A stretch of 64,000 nt of DNA from Guadua angustifolia (taxonomy: Eukaryota > Streptophyta > Magnoliopsida > Poales > Poaceae), in assembly GCA_036346375.1 (NCBI GenBank), contig CM070511.1:2046001-2110000 (forward strand), given 5' to 3'. Both the position numbers and the translations under genes were made by a program. Shown here piece by piece: positions 36,201-47,523 of the stretch. The notes beneath the pieces are model-generated. The model ran no database searches, was not told the origin of the DNA, and worked only from the letters and a program-made list of their open reading frames with translations. Positions within the stretch are counted from its first letter, which is position 1. The number at the start of each line of letters is the position of its first letter.

Positions 36201-37677
36201 GTTTGGAATGTATTCTTTGTTAACGTATTATCTGGTACTGTCATAAGCCAACTGAATGTGTTATCAAGCCCAAAGGACATCCCTGTCCAGCTTGCTAGAG
36301 CTATACCTGGGCAGGTAAATCACGTCTTAAGTTCTTTTTGTCTTCACGCTGCAGAAAGATCAATAGTTCGAAATTCACAAGACAAAAGGCTTCTTGCATG
36401 TCACAAAGATACTATGTTTGTCCTTTCTTTAATTTTCCTGTAACATTTCCCTGCAACTCTGTAAATTTATTTTCATTTCAGGCTACCTTCTTCATCACCT
36501 ATGTTCTGACTTCAGGATGGGCCAGTTTATCATCTGAAATTATGCAACTCTTTGGTCTGATATGGAACTTTATAAGGAAATATATTCTGAGAATGCGAGA
36601 AGATACAGAATTTGTGCCCTCATTCCCTTATCACACAGAAGTGCCAAAAGTTATGCTGTTTGGACTATTGGGCTTCACATGCTCTGTACTGGCACCTCTG
36701 ATCTTACCTTTTCTGCTAGTGTACTTTTTCCTTGGTTACGCTGTATATCGCAATCAGGTGAGAACCTAGAGATGGTATTCTGTTTGGAAGTTCATAACTT
36801 TAATTTTATCCATAAATATGTAATCATGAATATTTTCATCAACCATCATTATTATGTTGCAATTATAGGCGAACATGCTGTCTATCCAGTAGCTGACACT
36901 GTTACAGGCAATTAAAATTGGTAGACGAAGTGCATGTTCTTACCAAAAAATATCTGACAAAATAATATTTTTTATTTGTTAGCCTTAAAGCCTATTGGTT
37001 GATTTGGTTCTATGTGCCAATGATATGCTATTTGTGTTGTTTTCAGTTGCTCAATGTTTACCGCACAAGATATGACACAGGTGGTTTGTATTGGCCAATT
37101 GCACACAACATGGTGATATTCTCTCTCGTGCTCACCCAGATCATCAGCCTTGGTGTATTTGGCCTCAAAGAATCACCTGTGGCTGCAGGCTTCACCATAC
37201 CTCTTATCATCCTTACTCTTTTATTCAATCAGTATTGCAGAAACCGACTTCTCCCATTATTCATAACTTTTCCAGCACAGGTTAGTATTAGTTCCATGAT
37301 AGCCTATAGCGATGAACCTAGGCGAGCTGTTCTCTTGTGTTATTGATTGCTGCGTTCTCATTGCGCAGGATTTAATTGTCATGGATAGGGAAGACGAACA
37401 GTCAGGAAGAATGGATGAAATTCACCACAGACTTCATTCTGCTTATTGCCAGTTCTTTGACACCGATGATATACCCTTGGAGAAAATTCAGACTAGCGGG
37501 AGGGATGAGGACCAAAGTTGTAGCTCGGGTGAGTCCGACCGCAAAGAAACGTGTGAGGAACCCAGAAGGGATTTGACCCACCCAACACTGAAAGGACTTC
37601 CTGTTAGCCGTCTGCAGCATGCTGTGAGATCGCTTACTTTCCTTATCAGACTGCAGAAAAGAGGTTTATCAGAATAG
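33246..37677 (+). CDS. OSCA/CSC1-like osmo- and mechanosensitive cation channel (HYP1-like), 763 aa
   Basis: Ten coding exons join in frame: 33246-33526, 33855-34001, 34238-34301, 34469-34678, 35015-35209, 35303-35601, 36038-36314, 36482-36757, 37047-37280 and 37369-37677, all with GT-AG introns; total 2292 bases including TAG. The protein has the OSCA/DUF221 (RSN1) plan: an N-terminal membrane helix (ALLTSAGINIGLSVLFLSLY), two more at about residues 94-115 and 143-167, a long cytosolic PHM7-type domain (about 170-355) with CRAITYRCCLCG, then the multi-span pore region (about 356-650, e.g. LLGSIVFMFLFLIPVTFIQG and FFITYVLTSGWASLSSEIMQ). The acidic C-terminus has SCSSGESDRKETCEE. Family members are hyperosmolality/stretch-gated cation channels of plasma and inner membranes. 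Length is normal. The HYP1/OSCA2 grouping is my judgement from sequence style. The ATG follows AAGTG in the exon after the UTR intron. Confidence 0.95.
34371..34508 (+). repeat. 79-bp tandem duplication of an intron 3 acceptor and exon 4 start
   Basis: TTTTAGGAGTACAAGCACAT with about 40 bases of exon 4 coding sequence occurs twice, the acceptor G at 34389 and again at 34468. The second copy continues into the exon and keeps the frame. Use of the first would add 79 bases, shift the frame and meet TAG after 32 codons. Confidence 0.9.
35641..35765. repeat. Intronic GC-rich repeat (CCTAGGCGGCC type)
   Basis: Intron 6 of the OSCA gene holds a 125-base block of overlapping CCTAGGC, GGCGCTAGGCGCC and GCCTAATCGGC palindromes. 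This resembles a dispersed short repeat of grass genomes; no TIR or duplication was found. Confidence 0.5.
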
Positions 37678-39388
37678 AGCATTAGATAACAAATTAACCA
37701 CCAACCCCTCCATCTGTGTGCTTACGTAAATGTACAGCCACATACGTCATACGACATACAACGAGAAAAAACGGGTTAAGATAGCAATCTAAGAGAGCGC
37801 CATCATGGTTGGTGGAGTGCAATTTTGGTGTTTCTATTCCTTTGAAATCCGTGCTAGTGGCTCCAGGATATGTTAGTAGATTCAAGCCTCAGCCTTGCAC
37901 ACATTGATCTAGTGCTCAATGGTTTTCTTGTATGAAATTCATATTTTGCGCAAAATGAAATAGGAATGGAGTTGTTCATCTTTTCCATTGGTTCTTTGAT
38001 TATCGCTGCCCGCTTTAGCAACTCAGTTACCCTCGTCTTTTAAATTCAACTCGTCTGTTGGTGTTGGGTAGCTTTCCAAGTTTCCATCTCCTAATGTCTC
38101 CATCTTCTAGTGTTTAATCAGCTGCATGAAGCATTGAAGATTATACTAATTGGTGTACTGAGCTATCATAGCTGTAAGCATATAAAACTGGGATTTCATG
38201 CCTGGCTGCTTAGCTCTTGTCCTGCATGTAATCCATTTCTGTCAAGAAGCACGTGCCATCATCTTGTATTTGGTGGTAGACTGGTAGTTCTTGACATTTA
38301 GCATTGGGTTGATATCTGCCACATCTCTAGCCGTTGGTTGCCATATTCCCCCGTCAAACTTTACAGCCACCATCGGTCTAGTGATCAAAATCTGAGCGGG
38401 TTTTCTTTTGGAATTGTTAATTTGAGGGCGTTTTTACAAAATCTTTGACGAAGACATCCTCTCATCCGCTTTTACAAAACGCATGTAGTACCCGGTTTGT
38501 AGTATTGGTTGGTGCTTTTGTTACTTCAATTTGGACATTTAGTCAATAGATGTATGATGTTTGTCTTGTATATCTATATATGTGTCCTCCTCTTCCACAT
38601 ATTACTTGGACTAGTTAGGTCAGGCAGCCTGCGGCAGCTCTGCTTTTTTTTTCTCAGGCTGCAGCTCCCGCTGTATTTGAACTTTGAGGTATTGTGTTTG
38701 TTTTCTTTTATTTATTTTGACAAAAGTGCATCTCCATACAAGTAGTGTACGAGCCGAAGCAGTCATGAAATTCTACTCCATTTTGGAGTGTCGACTTGCA
38801 GGTGTAGGGGATGCTCCAAGGGAGTTGTTGATGTCAGTGGTGACCTCCACGCTGTAGACTCTCTGGGCGGCTCATGCCTGCGCTGCCAGGTCCTTGATGA
38901 GTGATGGCGTTTCTTCACTTGGCGAAGTTAATTTCCGGATGATACTTGATGGCATCTCCTCGTGGTCTTTCAACGTAGGTACTTGCATGGAGACGAGGGC
39001 CCAAATTCTTTCCCAGGATGTACCAGCCAGGCAGCCAGCACAACCATGTGCGTATTGCCGCTTAGAGAGGTAGCGAAACCAGGCATGAGATTCTCTTTAC
39101 TGAGAACATGACGAAGTCTGACTAAAACAAGGCCAATGGATACCTACAAGTTCATGGCTTAACGCTGATATGAGACTTTTTATTATCCTTCAGAGATATT
39201 AAGATATTCGCGAGCTAGTATCAAGACTCAAGAGGTACTGAGGGATACAAGAGTTTAAAGGGTAGAATTAGTACCAACAGTTTAAAAGTGATTTGATGTT
39301 ACCTTATAGTATCTTATAAAGATGATAAAAACTCTCTTGTTGATACATATGTGGATACTAATTAAAAGACCATCGAACTACTAAAAGG
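37678..39388. other. 3' flank of the OSCA gene and gene-free DNA
   Basis: The presumed 3' UTR starts here. A somewhat GC-richer segment at 38750-39060 has broken frames with no recognisable product. Confidence 0.5.
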
Positions 39389-39390
39389 TA

Positions 39391-39676
39391 CTCTCTCCGT
39401 CTAAGTTTATAAGGCTTATTTTTTAAATCGTCTTGTCTATAAATATAAGACTTACATGTAGATTTAATGAGGCCTTTCCTTCTATACTCATATTTATTCT
39501 CTCTCAACCATATGCATTTATTTATTTCCACCCACAGAAAGTATTATATATCCCATCTTCCAAAACAATTAAGTGGGGGTATCTAAGTCATTTTCTCTCG
39601 CGTCTTTCTCAATTTCAACTCAATCTTAATCCTTATGTAGAGTCAAAATACGGCTTATATTTTTCAAAGGATGGAG
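39391..39676. mobile_element. Stowaway (Tc1/mariner) MITE
   Basis: Left end CTCTCTCCGTCTAAGTTTAT and right end TATTTTTCAAAGGATGGAG, with TA on both sides (39389-39390 and 39677-39678). Length 286 bp. Confidence 0.85.
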
Positions 39677-39917
39677 TATGTGGCTAATCTTTTGTGTAAT
39701 CGAATCAACAGTACTTCATTCAATGGTTGATGATTGTTGTGGATGATTTGACCTCTCAACAAACCATATGTACGAAATTTGAAATCGCAATGAGTCAACC
39801 GAAGATGCAGCGAAATTTCTGTGGTATTTCACTGTCCTGCTATCTAATATCTTCGTAGGACACAGCATAGAAATACCGGAAAATTTGCATATAAACCTAT
39901 CAAAAATATGGTTAATA

Positions 39918-41112
39918 CTAGATAGTTATCGCCGCGTGCGTTGTTTTTGTCGCAGAAATAATTTCGTTTTGTTTCAGCGGTGCTTTTTTAAAAAAATCAT
40001 CATGTTTTTTTTCATTTATCTGGGGTCCTCTGACGAAGGAACCGCGTTTGCGCTAAATTGAAAGGTCCTTTTCATGAAAAACTGCTGGAACAATCCGAAT
40101 GTAACTAGTTTTTATTTATTTATTTAGGGTTCTTCCGCGAAAGATTCACATTTTTTCTGAACCAAAAGGTTCTTTTCGCAAAAAATCGTGGGAAGGACCT
40201 AAACATAATTACATATTTTTTGAGTGACCATGTGAAAAAAAGGAGCGGAGCCGTCGGGTCGAGCCGGCCGTGCACGAGCCACGCAAGGGAGCCGTGGACG
40301 CGGAAGTGGTCTCTGGCCAGGAAGTCTTCGATCTTTAGTATAGGTTGTGTTCATGGCGTAATACGCTGCGTGTGTTATTTTTTTCGCAGAAACAATTTCG
40401 TTTTTTTTTCGGCGGTGTCTTTTTTTACAATTGTGGAGAAAACGCACGAAACGGTTGAAAGGATACAGACACAATCACGTTTTTTTTTTGCATTTATTTG
40501 GGGTCCTCTCACGAAAAATCCGTGATTGCGCTAAATTGAAAGGTCCTTTTCGCGAAAAATAGCTTGAATGATGCGAACATAACTACCTTTTTTTTGTATT
40601 TATTTAGGGTCCTCTTGAGGAAGATTCGTGTTTTTTCTGAACCAAAAGGTCCTTTTCATAAAAAACCGTGGGAAGGATCTATACGTAATTACGCATTTTT
40701 TGAGAGACCTACGTGAAAAAAAAGTTGAGCTGAGCCGGCCGGCCCGGCTCAAGCCAAACGACGTGAGGGCGTGAAATCTGCAAGGCTTAATACAGAACCA
40801 AAAGGTCCTTTTCGTAAAAAATCGTAGGAACGACCTATACATAATTACGTATTTTTTGAGAGACCTAAATGCGAAAAAAAAGTTGAGTGAAGCGGCCGGC
40901 CCGGCACAAGCCGAGCGACGTGAGGGCGTGAAATCTGCAAGGCTTAATACAGAACCAAAAGGTTCTTTTTATAAAAAAACTGTAGAAAGGACCTATATGT
41001 AATTACGTATTTTTTAAAAGATCTAAACGCAAAAAAAAAAAGTTGAGCCGGGCCGGCCGGATCAAGCCGAGCGACATGAGGGCGTGAAATCTACGAGGCT
41101 TAATAAAGGTAT
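39918..41112 (-). mobile_element. Helitron-like block with internal tandem repeats
   Basis: On the minus strand the block ends CGCACGCGGCGATAACTAT then CTAG before T (plus-strand 39918-39921), a Helitron-type 3' tip. It contains repeated GGTCCTTTTCGCGAAAAA-like text related in style to the Helitrons at 30577, 44713 and 47524. A second internal 5'-tip-like word (CTATACTAAAGATCG on minus) near 40328-40344 suggests two merged or nested copies. The minus-strand 5' end near 41112 is approximate. Confidence 0.55.
40641..41112. repeat. Three tandem copies of a ~157-bp unit
   Basis: Units start at 40641, 40797 and 40954, each opening ACCAAAAGGTCCTTTT (or close) and closing GTGAAATCTGCAAGGCTTAA. Each carries a GAGCCGGCCGGCCC-like GC palindrome after AAAAAAAGTTGAG. 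Identity falls in the third unit. Confidence 0.9.
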
Positions 41113-41136
41113 AAAATGTCAGCTACAAGGTATAGG

Positions 41137-41865
41137 TAGGGGTGAAATCGGATCGGATACGGGCGGATATTGCTCGTCCCGTATCTTAACACATATTTTT
41201 TTCGGATTCGAGTCGGATCTGATGTCCGGATCACGGATCTGGTTCGGATTATTCAGGATTCGGATACAGAGCGTATACCTGACGGATTCGGATCGGGATC
41301 GGATATCATAATTGGATAGTAGTATAGTACATAATTGTGTACGTAAAAGAATGAATGAAGCATTAACCTTACAACATTAGGTTCAAGTCATAATTATTTC
41401 AACGTAGGATAGTAGTATAGTTAGAGGTGCAATTTAGTGACTCAACTAATTCCAGTAATTTGAATAGAAAAGAAGTTTATCAAATAAGTTGAACAAATCA
41501 ATTTAGGTAAAAGTATTATGTCATCACTCTATTTGTTTGTTGATAGATTTGTTGAAGTTCACGCTTAATAACAAAGTAGTGTTTTTAGTGCCAGTATCAA
41601 ACAACTATTCTATCTATCCAATAATGAACCAAATTAATAGAAGAATAACTGATTTTATCCGGATATTGGGTCGGATATTGCTTTTCCCATATCCTAACCC
41701 ATATTACATGAGATTTTTCGGATACGGATCGGATATTGCTTTTCCCATATCTTAACCCATATTACATCGGATTTTCCGGATACGAATACGGATAACATCG
41801 GTACGGATTTTAAACGGATTCGACATCAGATCTGGCGAATATTTTTTGTCTTGTTTTCACCCCTA
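41137..41865. mobile_element. hAT-type MITE, 729 bp
   Basis: Starts TAGGGGTGAAATCGG and ends GTTTTCACCCCTA. A perfect 8-bp duplication GGTATAGG flanks it (41129-41136 and 41866-41873). Many subterminal CGGATACGG/GGATCGGAT words fill both arms. No transposase. Confidence 0.9.
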
Positions 41866-42140
41866 GGTATAGGTACGATGCCGGTGGGTAATGTCGCATC
41901 CATCAGTTTAACACAAATTAAACTCGAGAATCACTGTTCTATGGAAATCTTGCAAATATTAAACCACCCATGCATATATAAAAAGCCAGAATAATAGTAT
42001 CGTTTTATTAATTACTCAAAATTAAGCTTGCTGGATATATTATATATAAGGTGAATATGCACGCCACGTTTAACAAAACCAAGAGAAACAAAGCTCGTAT
42101 ATATGTAATTATGGATGTACGATGCAAGCATATATATCGA

Positions 42141-42989
42141 TCACCAGGACGGGTACGGCATGCCAAGGTGTTGCTGTTGCACACCTTCACCTGCTAGCTG
42201 ACACCAGTTCAACAGCGCCTCCGTGTACTGCGAGAGATCGCCGCCGCCGCCGCCACTCGTGCTGCCGATCGAACGGAGGAAGATCTCGTCGAGTTCCGTC
42301 GCCGCCGTTGTCACGCACGAGTAGCTCGTATTAGCTGCAGGCTCACCGGCACCGAAAGCGTCGTAGCCGTGGCTCGCGACGACGGTGGCATTCGTGCTTG
42401 TTGCCACGCCCATGCTCGCTCCACCTGCGGCTCCGACTCCGACGTGCATGCCAACACCACTGCAGCCGCTGCCGCTGCCAAAAGTACCGTACGGTTGGCC
42501 GTCCGAAGACAGTAGAGGTGGCCTTAGAATTAGTGCTGCATTATTACCATTTGCGGCGTAATGATGATCACCATGCAGTTGTAGTGACGACGACTGCTTG
42601 ATGGTGCTCGGCGGCTTGCCGTTGGCGACGGCGCCGAGGAGCTTCTTCTTGAGGCGGGTGTTCCAGTAGTTCTTGACGTCGTTGTCGGTCCTCCCGGGCA
42701 GCTGCGCGGCGATGAGGGACCACCTGCTGCCGATGGCGGCGTAGAGACCGCAGATGACGCGGTCCTCCTCCTCCGAGAAGCCGCCGTGCCGGATGTCCGG
42801 CCGGAGGTAGTTTAGCCACCGGAGGCGGCAGCTCTTGCCGCACCGCCTGAGGCCGACCTTGCGCGGCAGCGCGATCCAGTTGCCGCCGGTGCCGTGCTGC
42901 TGGATGTAGGACCGGAGGCGCGCATCCTCCTCCGCCGACCACGGCCCCCGCTTCACCGCCGCCTTGTCGCAGCACGGCGCCCTCCCCAT
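42141..42989 (-). CDS. R2R3-MYB transcription factor, subgroup 14-like (RAX/MYB36 type), 282 aa
   Basis: The minus-strand start is the ATG at 42989, giving MGRAPCCDKAAVKRGPW, the canonical opening; an in-frame ATG 13 codons upstream (43028) is unlikely. R2 spans about residues 14-61 (Trp 17, 38, 58). R3 spans about 67-112 with Phe71 in place of the first Trp, then Trp 90 and 109 and the DNA-contact helix GRTDNDVKNYWNTRLKKKL. R3 lacks the bHLH-binding pattern. The HGTGGNWIALP and RHGGFSEEEDRVICGLYAAIGSRW phrases fit subgroup 14 regulators of axillary meristem and endodermis identity; the role here is inferred. The C-terminus is Gly/Ala/Ser-rich, ending with EALLNWCQLAGEG. No intron interrupts the repeats, whereas subgroup 14 genes usually have two. 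Confidence 0.93.
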   Translation of the reverse strand: MGRAPCCDKAAVKRGPWSAEEDARLRSYIQQHGTGGNWIALPRKVGLRRCGKSCRLRWLNYLRPDIRHGGFSEEEDRVICGLYAAIGSRWSLIAAQLPGRTDNDVKNYWNTRLKKKLLGAVANGKPPSTIKQSSSLQLHGDHHYAANGNNAALILRPPLLSSDGQPYGTFGSGSGCSGVGMHVGVGAAGGASMGVATSTNATVVASHGYDAFGAGEPAANTSYSCVTTAATELDEIFLRSIGSTSGGGGGDLSQYTEALLNWCQLAGEGVQQQHLGMPYPSW

Positions 42990-43543
42990 CAATGCAATGT
43001 TCTCGGTTCCGGCCAGGAAATTTTCCACCTTCCAAACCGAACGATGCCTTCAAGTACGTACGTACGGTGAGATGATAAATAACTGAAAGGAACTACAAAA
43101 ATGGTGAGGTATAAATAAGCGAAGCTTAGCTAGAGTACTATGCTACATTTTGAGTAACTTATTATGATCTGCTTCTGCTCGCCGTTGCTTCGACTGAAGT
43201 ATCTCTATCACGCGTGAGGACTAACTGGCCAGCCTACCTACCGGCCGATTGATTATATTCAGAACGGGTCTTGGTTTTCAGTCTGCATGATCTCATCAGT
43301 CATCATTGATCACTGTAGCATTCCTGGAATTAAGTTTAAGCCATGGACTCATTGTTGCATGGTTCGGTAATTAGTGCTTCGGCTAATGCATTGTATATAT
43401 GCACGCTGGTAGTTAAGTAAACCTGCAGCCTGATGGTGATGGGTTCAGTTAAGCTAAAAAACCTGCAGATTAACTATATATATATATATATAGGGAGTGT
43501 ATAGGTATCATCCGGATGTTTTTTTGGTTGAAATCTTTTTGGT

Positions 43544-43581
<38 letters not shown>

Positions 43582-43998
43582 GATCAGTGCATCACTCGTC
43601 CATTTTTGTTTTTTTCTGTTCGGCAACTGCTGGGATTTGGCATATGAAATCCAACTGGATTAGAGGAAAGCTATTTGTAACTGGGTTAACTGTATTGCAA
43701 CTGGATTAATGGATGCAGTAACCAAAGATTGTAACCATGCTTTTGATTAATATAGCTGCTGTGAATGCCTATTTTTTTGGCTGGTTTGCATAACTACAGC
43801 TAGATAGGGTAGAATTTGCAGGTAAATATGTGCCCCTAAATAGCCTGTGCAAATCCTAAAGTGCCAATGAGTGTAGTGGAGAAATAATCCTCAAAATTAA
43901 GTCCCTTATATTAATAGGGATGCTTCCTGCTCTCCAAAAATTAAACCTACGGTGCTTTCATTAGGATATGAATCCTAATGTAGTAAACACTTTTAGAA
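42990..43998. other. MYB promoter side and gene-free DNA
   Basis: A TATA-like TATTTATAC on the minus strand lies at about 43108-43117, some 120 bases before the start codon. (TA)n runs sit at 43474-43492 and 43547-43576. No ORF of note. Confidence 0.5.
43474..43576. repeat. Two (TA)n microsatellites
   Basis: Runs at 43474-43492 and 43547-43576 bracket a 54-base segment containing GGATGTTTTTTTGGTTGAAA. Confidence 0.85.
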
Positions 43999-44640
43999 AT
44001 GTCTATTAAAATTTTCCTTTGATATTTACAACGAGGAGTAATTTTAACAAAGGATAATCTAGCTAAAAGGAATTGGCATGGAAATCAAAATTGTTGTTTC
44101 TGTAATGCTAATGAAACAATAAAACACTTATTCTTTGATTGTCCACATGCAAAAACTATTTGGCGAATTGTGCATATAGCTACTGGGTTATCCTTGCCGT
44201 AGTCTATGTCTCATATGTTTGATCGCTGGTTAACAGGTATTGACAAGTGTGAAAAAAGACTGATTTTTGTAGGGGGTGCTGCTCTATTATGAGCTATTTG
44301 GAGCACTCGCAATAATCTAATCTTTGAGAACAAACAATATTTTTCATGTATGCAGGTTACTTTCAAGGCAACATACTGGATGCGGTTTTGGGCTCTATTG
44401 CAACATGAGAACAAGAGGGCAACCGTCCGATTGGCAAGCAAGGCTTTAGAAGTGGTGGCTTTGGACATTTTTGTCAAGAATGGATGGCGGAGCAATTATA
44501 GAATTTGCTATTGATTTTAAGTTCCCTTTGTTCCATTTTACTTAATATTTTTGTTTCAGCTCCAAGGTTGAGAGCTTTGTAAGACTCGGTTGTGTGCACT
44601 TTGCAGAGACCGGATATAAATCCTTTATCAAAAAAAAAGA
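43999..44640 (+). mobile_element. 5'-truncated LINE, copy 2 of the 9405 family
   Basis: TTACAACGAGGAGTAATTTT through GCAATTATAGAATTTGC matches 9834-10352 closely, including the zf-RVT cysteines. It has stops where copy 1 reads Lys (CCG-TAG-TCT) and Trp (TTA-TGA-GCT). It ends with CCTTTATC and an A-run at about 44640. Copy 2 starts about 430 bases further 3' in the element than copy 1. Confidence 0.85.
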
Positions 44641-44712
44641 CCAGAACCTAATAATCTGCACATCTAACGCAAGAGAATTATACCTCCATTAAACTTGGCA
44701 AGATTGCCGGCC

Positions 44713-45523
44713 TCACAACGGTTTGAGCCGAGCCGGTGGCTCGGCTCGAGCCGGCCGGCCGGCTCGGCTCAAATTTTTTTTTCGCGGTTTAGTCCTTTTG
44801 GAAATTACGAACAGGTCCTTCGCGATTTTTTTAGAGAGGAAGATTTTTCTCTCTAAAATCGCGTTCGGGTCCCTCGTGCGCCATTTTTCGAAAAGAACCT
44901 CCCGTTAGATTCAAGTCGCGAACAAGCCCTTTTCTAATTTTTCAGGATAGCGAATAGGTCCAAAAACGTAACATTCAGGTCCTTACTCTTTACGTCTAGG
45001 TCCTTTCTCCGTTTTTCCCTGGAAAAAATGTTTTCGTCGCTAGAAATATGTGTTCAGCTCTATCTCTAGACTTTTTCCCCACCTTGATTTCCCATCTTTA
45101 TCTATAATATTTTTTAAACCATGTATTGTTACTCTCCGCGAACGCGTTGATCTCTAATATTTTTTTGTCGTTTCTAATAGTTTTTCACCCTTTTCCCTCT
45201 AGACTTTTTCCCCGCCGCGGTTTTTCAGCTCGGTCTCCAATATTTCCAAAATAATTCATCGAAAGAGATATTTCTACAACTCTACCTCTCTATTTTTCCC
45301 CGTTTCGCTCATTACTTCGACGATTTAAAAAATTAAACGCCGCCGAAAAAAAAATTCCTTTAAAAAAACGACACGCACAACGTGTTACGCCGCGAAAAAT
45401 TTTGTATCATTTCAACCGTTTCGCTCATTATTTCGACGATTTGAAAAATAAAATGCCACCAAAAAAAGAAATTTTCCTACGAAAAACGCCACGCGCGGCG
45501 TGTCGCCGCGAAAATTTTTCTAG
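44713..45523 (+). mobile_element. Helitron, shared-5'-half family, copy 2
   Basis: The shared half lies at about 44790-45080 (GGTCCTTCGCGATTTTTT, TTTTTCAGGATAGCGAATAG). The 3' half differs from copy 1: a module starting CGTTTCGCTCATTA and ending CGCCGCGAAAATTTT occurs twice in tandem (about 45301-45405 and 45417-45519). The terminal hairpin GCGGCG-TGT-CGCCGC leads to CTAG followed by T. A GC palindrome block (GAGCCGGCCGGCCGGCTC) lies at the left; the exact 5' tip is not clear. Confidence 0.7.
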
Positions 45524-46836
45524 TAGTACTCACTCTTAGGTCGAACCGTGCATGAACACAACTGTAGGCATGCCATTGGATAGTCGGCTGTGGAAATTAA
45601 TGAGTGAAAAGATTAGACATGCTTATGTACGTAGGTGATTGGATATATAGCTTGACAAATTAGACTCGTGCACGCACTGAAAGTGAAAGCTAGCTAGCAT
45701 AACCCAGGTGATTACTGCGTGTGGCACACAGATTTGAGTACACCGCCGATAATCAATCCAGTGTTATTAGGTGGTTTGATCAGTTGTTCCTTCTTGGGGG
45801 CGCTTGTTAGGCAACTGGCCGGCTGGCTCTTGAATATGTGCCAATATTCTTTTCTTCGATTCCCTGGTCTTTATCTTGAATGAAAATGGGTCATATGCCT
45901 GGTACTTGGTAGGTAGGAATATGACATGCTAGCTTCTCGATCGTGTGCTTGCAAAATTGCATGGCTATGCAATACCCTCGCCTAAAATATGTTGGAATCC
46001 TAGCCCTATATATGTAAGGTAGACTCACACATGCATATATAGCATCTCTCTTGCAATTTCATTATCGTTTCGTGTAAAAAGAATTAATTTAGATGTGCTA
46101 TGTTTTAGCCTAATATGTATTATACAATATTACAACCTTACTTTAGACAAACAATATATATGAGATTAATCTCATCACAACCCCACATGGGCCACCGCAC
46201 TAAAGAACCCCGCACGTGTTAGATGTGTTTTGCTTTCTTCTCTGAACTAATCACTGAAACATCGTTTCACGATGACTTTTGGCCATATAATGAGAAACCA
46301 ATGCTATATATCTAGAACCGTGATCTTCACAAGATGTCGACTCTAACTTCTAATCACTACAGTAACCTAAGCCGTCCTAGACTCGATCGGACAGTCCATA
46401 TATATATTGAACAATTTAATTAGTGTCTTGAGGCTACAACTTGAGAACTACTGTAGTCGAACAGCATTTTACATGTATTGCAACAGAAGCTCAGCTATAT
46501 ATGGTCAAGCAACATAGTACTTATTTCTACTAATTAACAGTAAATTGATAAGATCAAACTCCGTTGTTGAGCTTAGATCAGTCTCTACGATAGTAAGTTA
46601 GGGGAGATAGGGACTCGTGTGAATCTCCATCCATAGCATGCGTGGGTCTCAAGGCATGGCCTGCATTTGACTCTAGCTAGCAGTTTCCAAGAGCAAGAAA
46701 TGAATTATTAGTCCAGGGGATTCTGTTTCCGAGTGTTCATGCACCTTTCGCCGTTAGGTGATCAGTACAGCGTTGCGTACGGAGGGATGATTCTCAAGTC
46801 TCAGACACTAGTAACTCAAGTTCAGAAACCGGCTTT

Positions 46837-46838
<2 letters not shown>
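45524..46838. other. Gene-free intergenic DNA
   Basis: AT-rich sequence with scattered GCTAGCTAGC-type words and short TATATATA runs. No coding region or bounded repeat found. Confidence 0.5.
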
Positions 46839-46901
<63 letters not shown>

Positions 46902-46914
46902 GTGTGTGTGTGTG
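46839..46914. repeat. (AT)30(TG)8 compound microsatellite
   Basis: Sixty bases of perfect AT alternation run straight into a TG run. Confidence 0.95.
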
Positions 46915-46916
46915 CA

Positions 46917-47105
46917 CTGGGCCGATCAAATTGGCTCACTCTAGACTCAATTCAAGTTTGATTTTGAATTCGCGAACTTCAATAGGCCGAGATCGAATGG
47001 ATATATATCTATATACACACACTCGGTCAATCAAATTGGCTCGCTCTAGACTCAATTCAAGTTTGATCTTGAATTCGCAAGCTTCAATAGGCCGAGATCG
47101 AATGG
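46917..47105. repeat. Direct duplication of an ~83-bp unit beside the microsatellite
   Basis: A unit from CAAATTGGCTCACTCTAGAC to AGGCCGAGATCGAATGG occurs at 46917-46999 and again at 47024-47105 with few differences. Both copies are preceded by an AT/AC-rich simple tract. Confidence 0.85.
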
Positions 47106-47523
47106 CTCGTGACTCTCAATAAATTTATGGATCACTTTTTAAATATCATTGCATATTATATCACAGCAGGTTAGCTCTTACTGAGTCTATTTGAGCTGAG
47201 TTTTAGTTTTTCTTATTGTTGAAAATTAGTGCATATTAAATTATTGATTGTTATCGAGCTTAGGCCAAACCAATCTTTAGCCCAGGTTCAAGCTCAAACC
47301 TGAACTCAGGCTAGCTCGCTCGAACTTGATTAGTTTACAACCCTGATCCTCTACTGACCTTCACCCTTGGAGTCCGTAACGATCGAAAAAAATAGGTTAA
47401 ATATGAATATGAAAATAATAATATGGCTTTATAAATTAATATTTAGGTACATTTTTATCAATATGTATGTTCAAGTTTTGGTCAAATGATGTAAGAAAAA
47501 AGATACACATTTCATATTAAAAA
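47106..47523. other. Gene-free AT-rich DNA
   Basis: CTCGAGCTTAGGCC/AGCTCAAACC-like words suggest an old repeat, but no ends are visible. Confidence 0.4.

Noticed and set aside
40641..41112. CRISPR-like array
   Set aside because: The repeats are contiguous 157-bp units with no spacers, in a plant nuclear context.
42990..43028. Upstream in-frame ATG as the MYB start
   Set aside because: It would add 13 residues before the canonical MGRAPCCDK opening, which nearly all relatives use as the start.
42568..43053. 161-codon minus-strand frame over the MYB gene
   Set aside because: It is a shifted frame of the MYB coding region and shows only Arg/Pro-rich shadow sequence.
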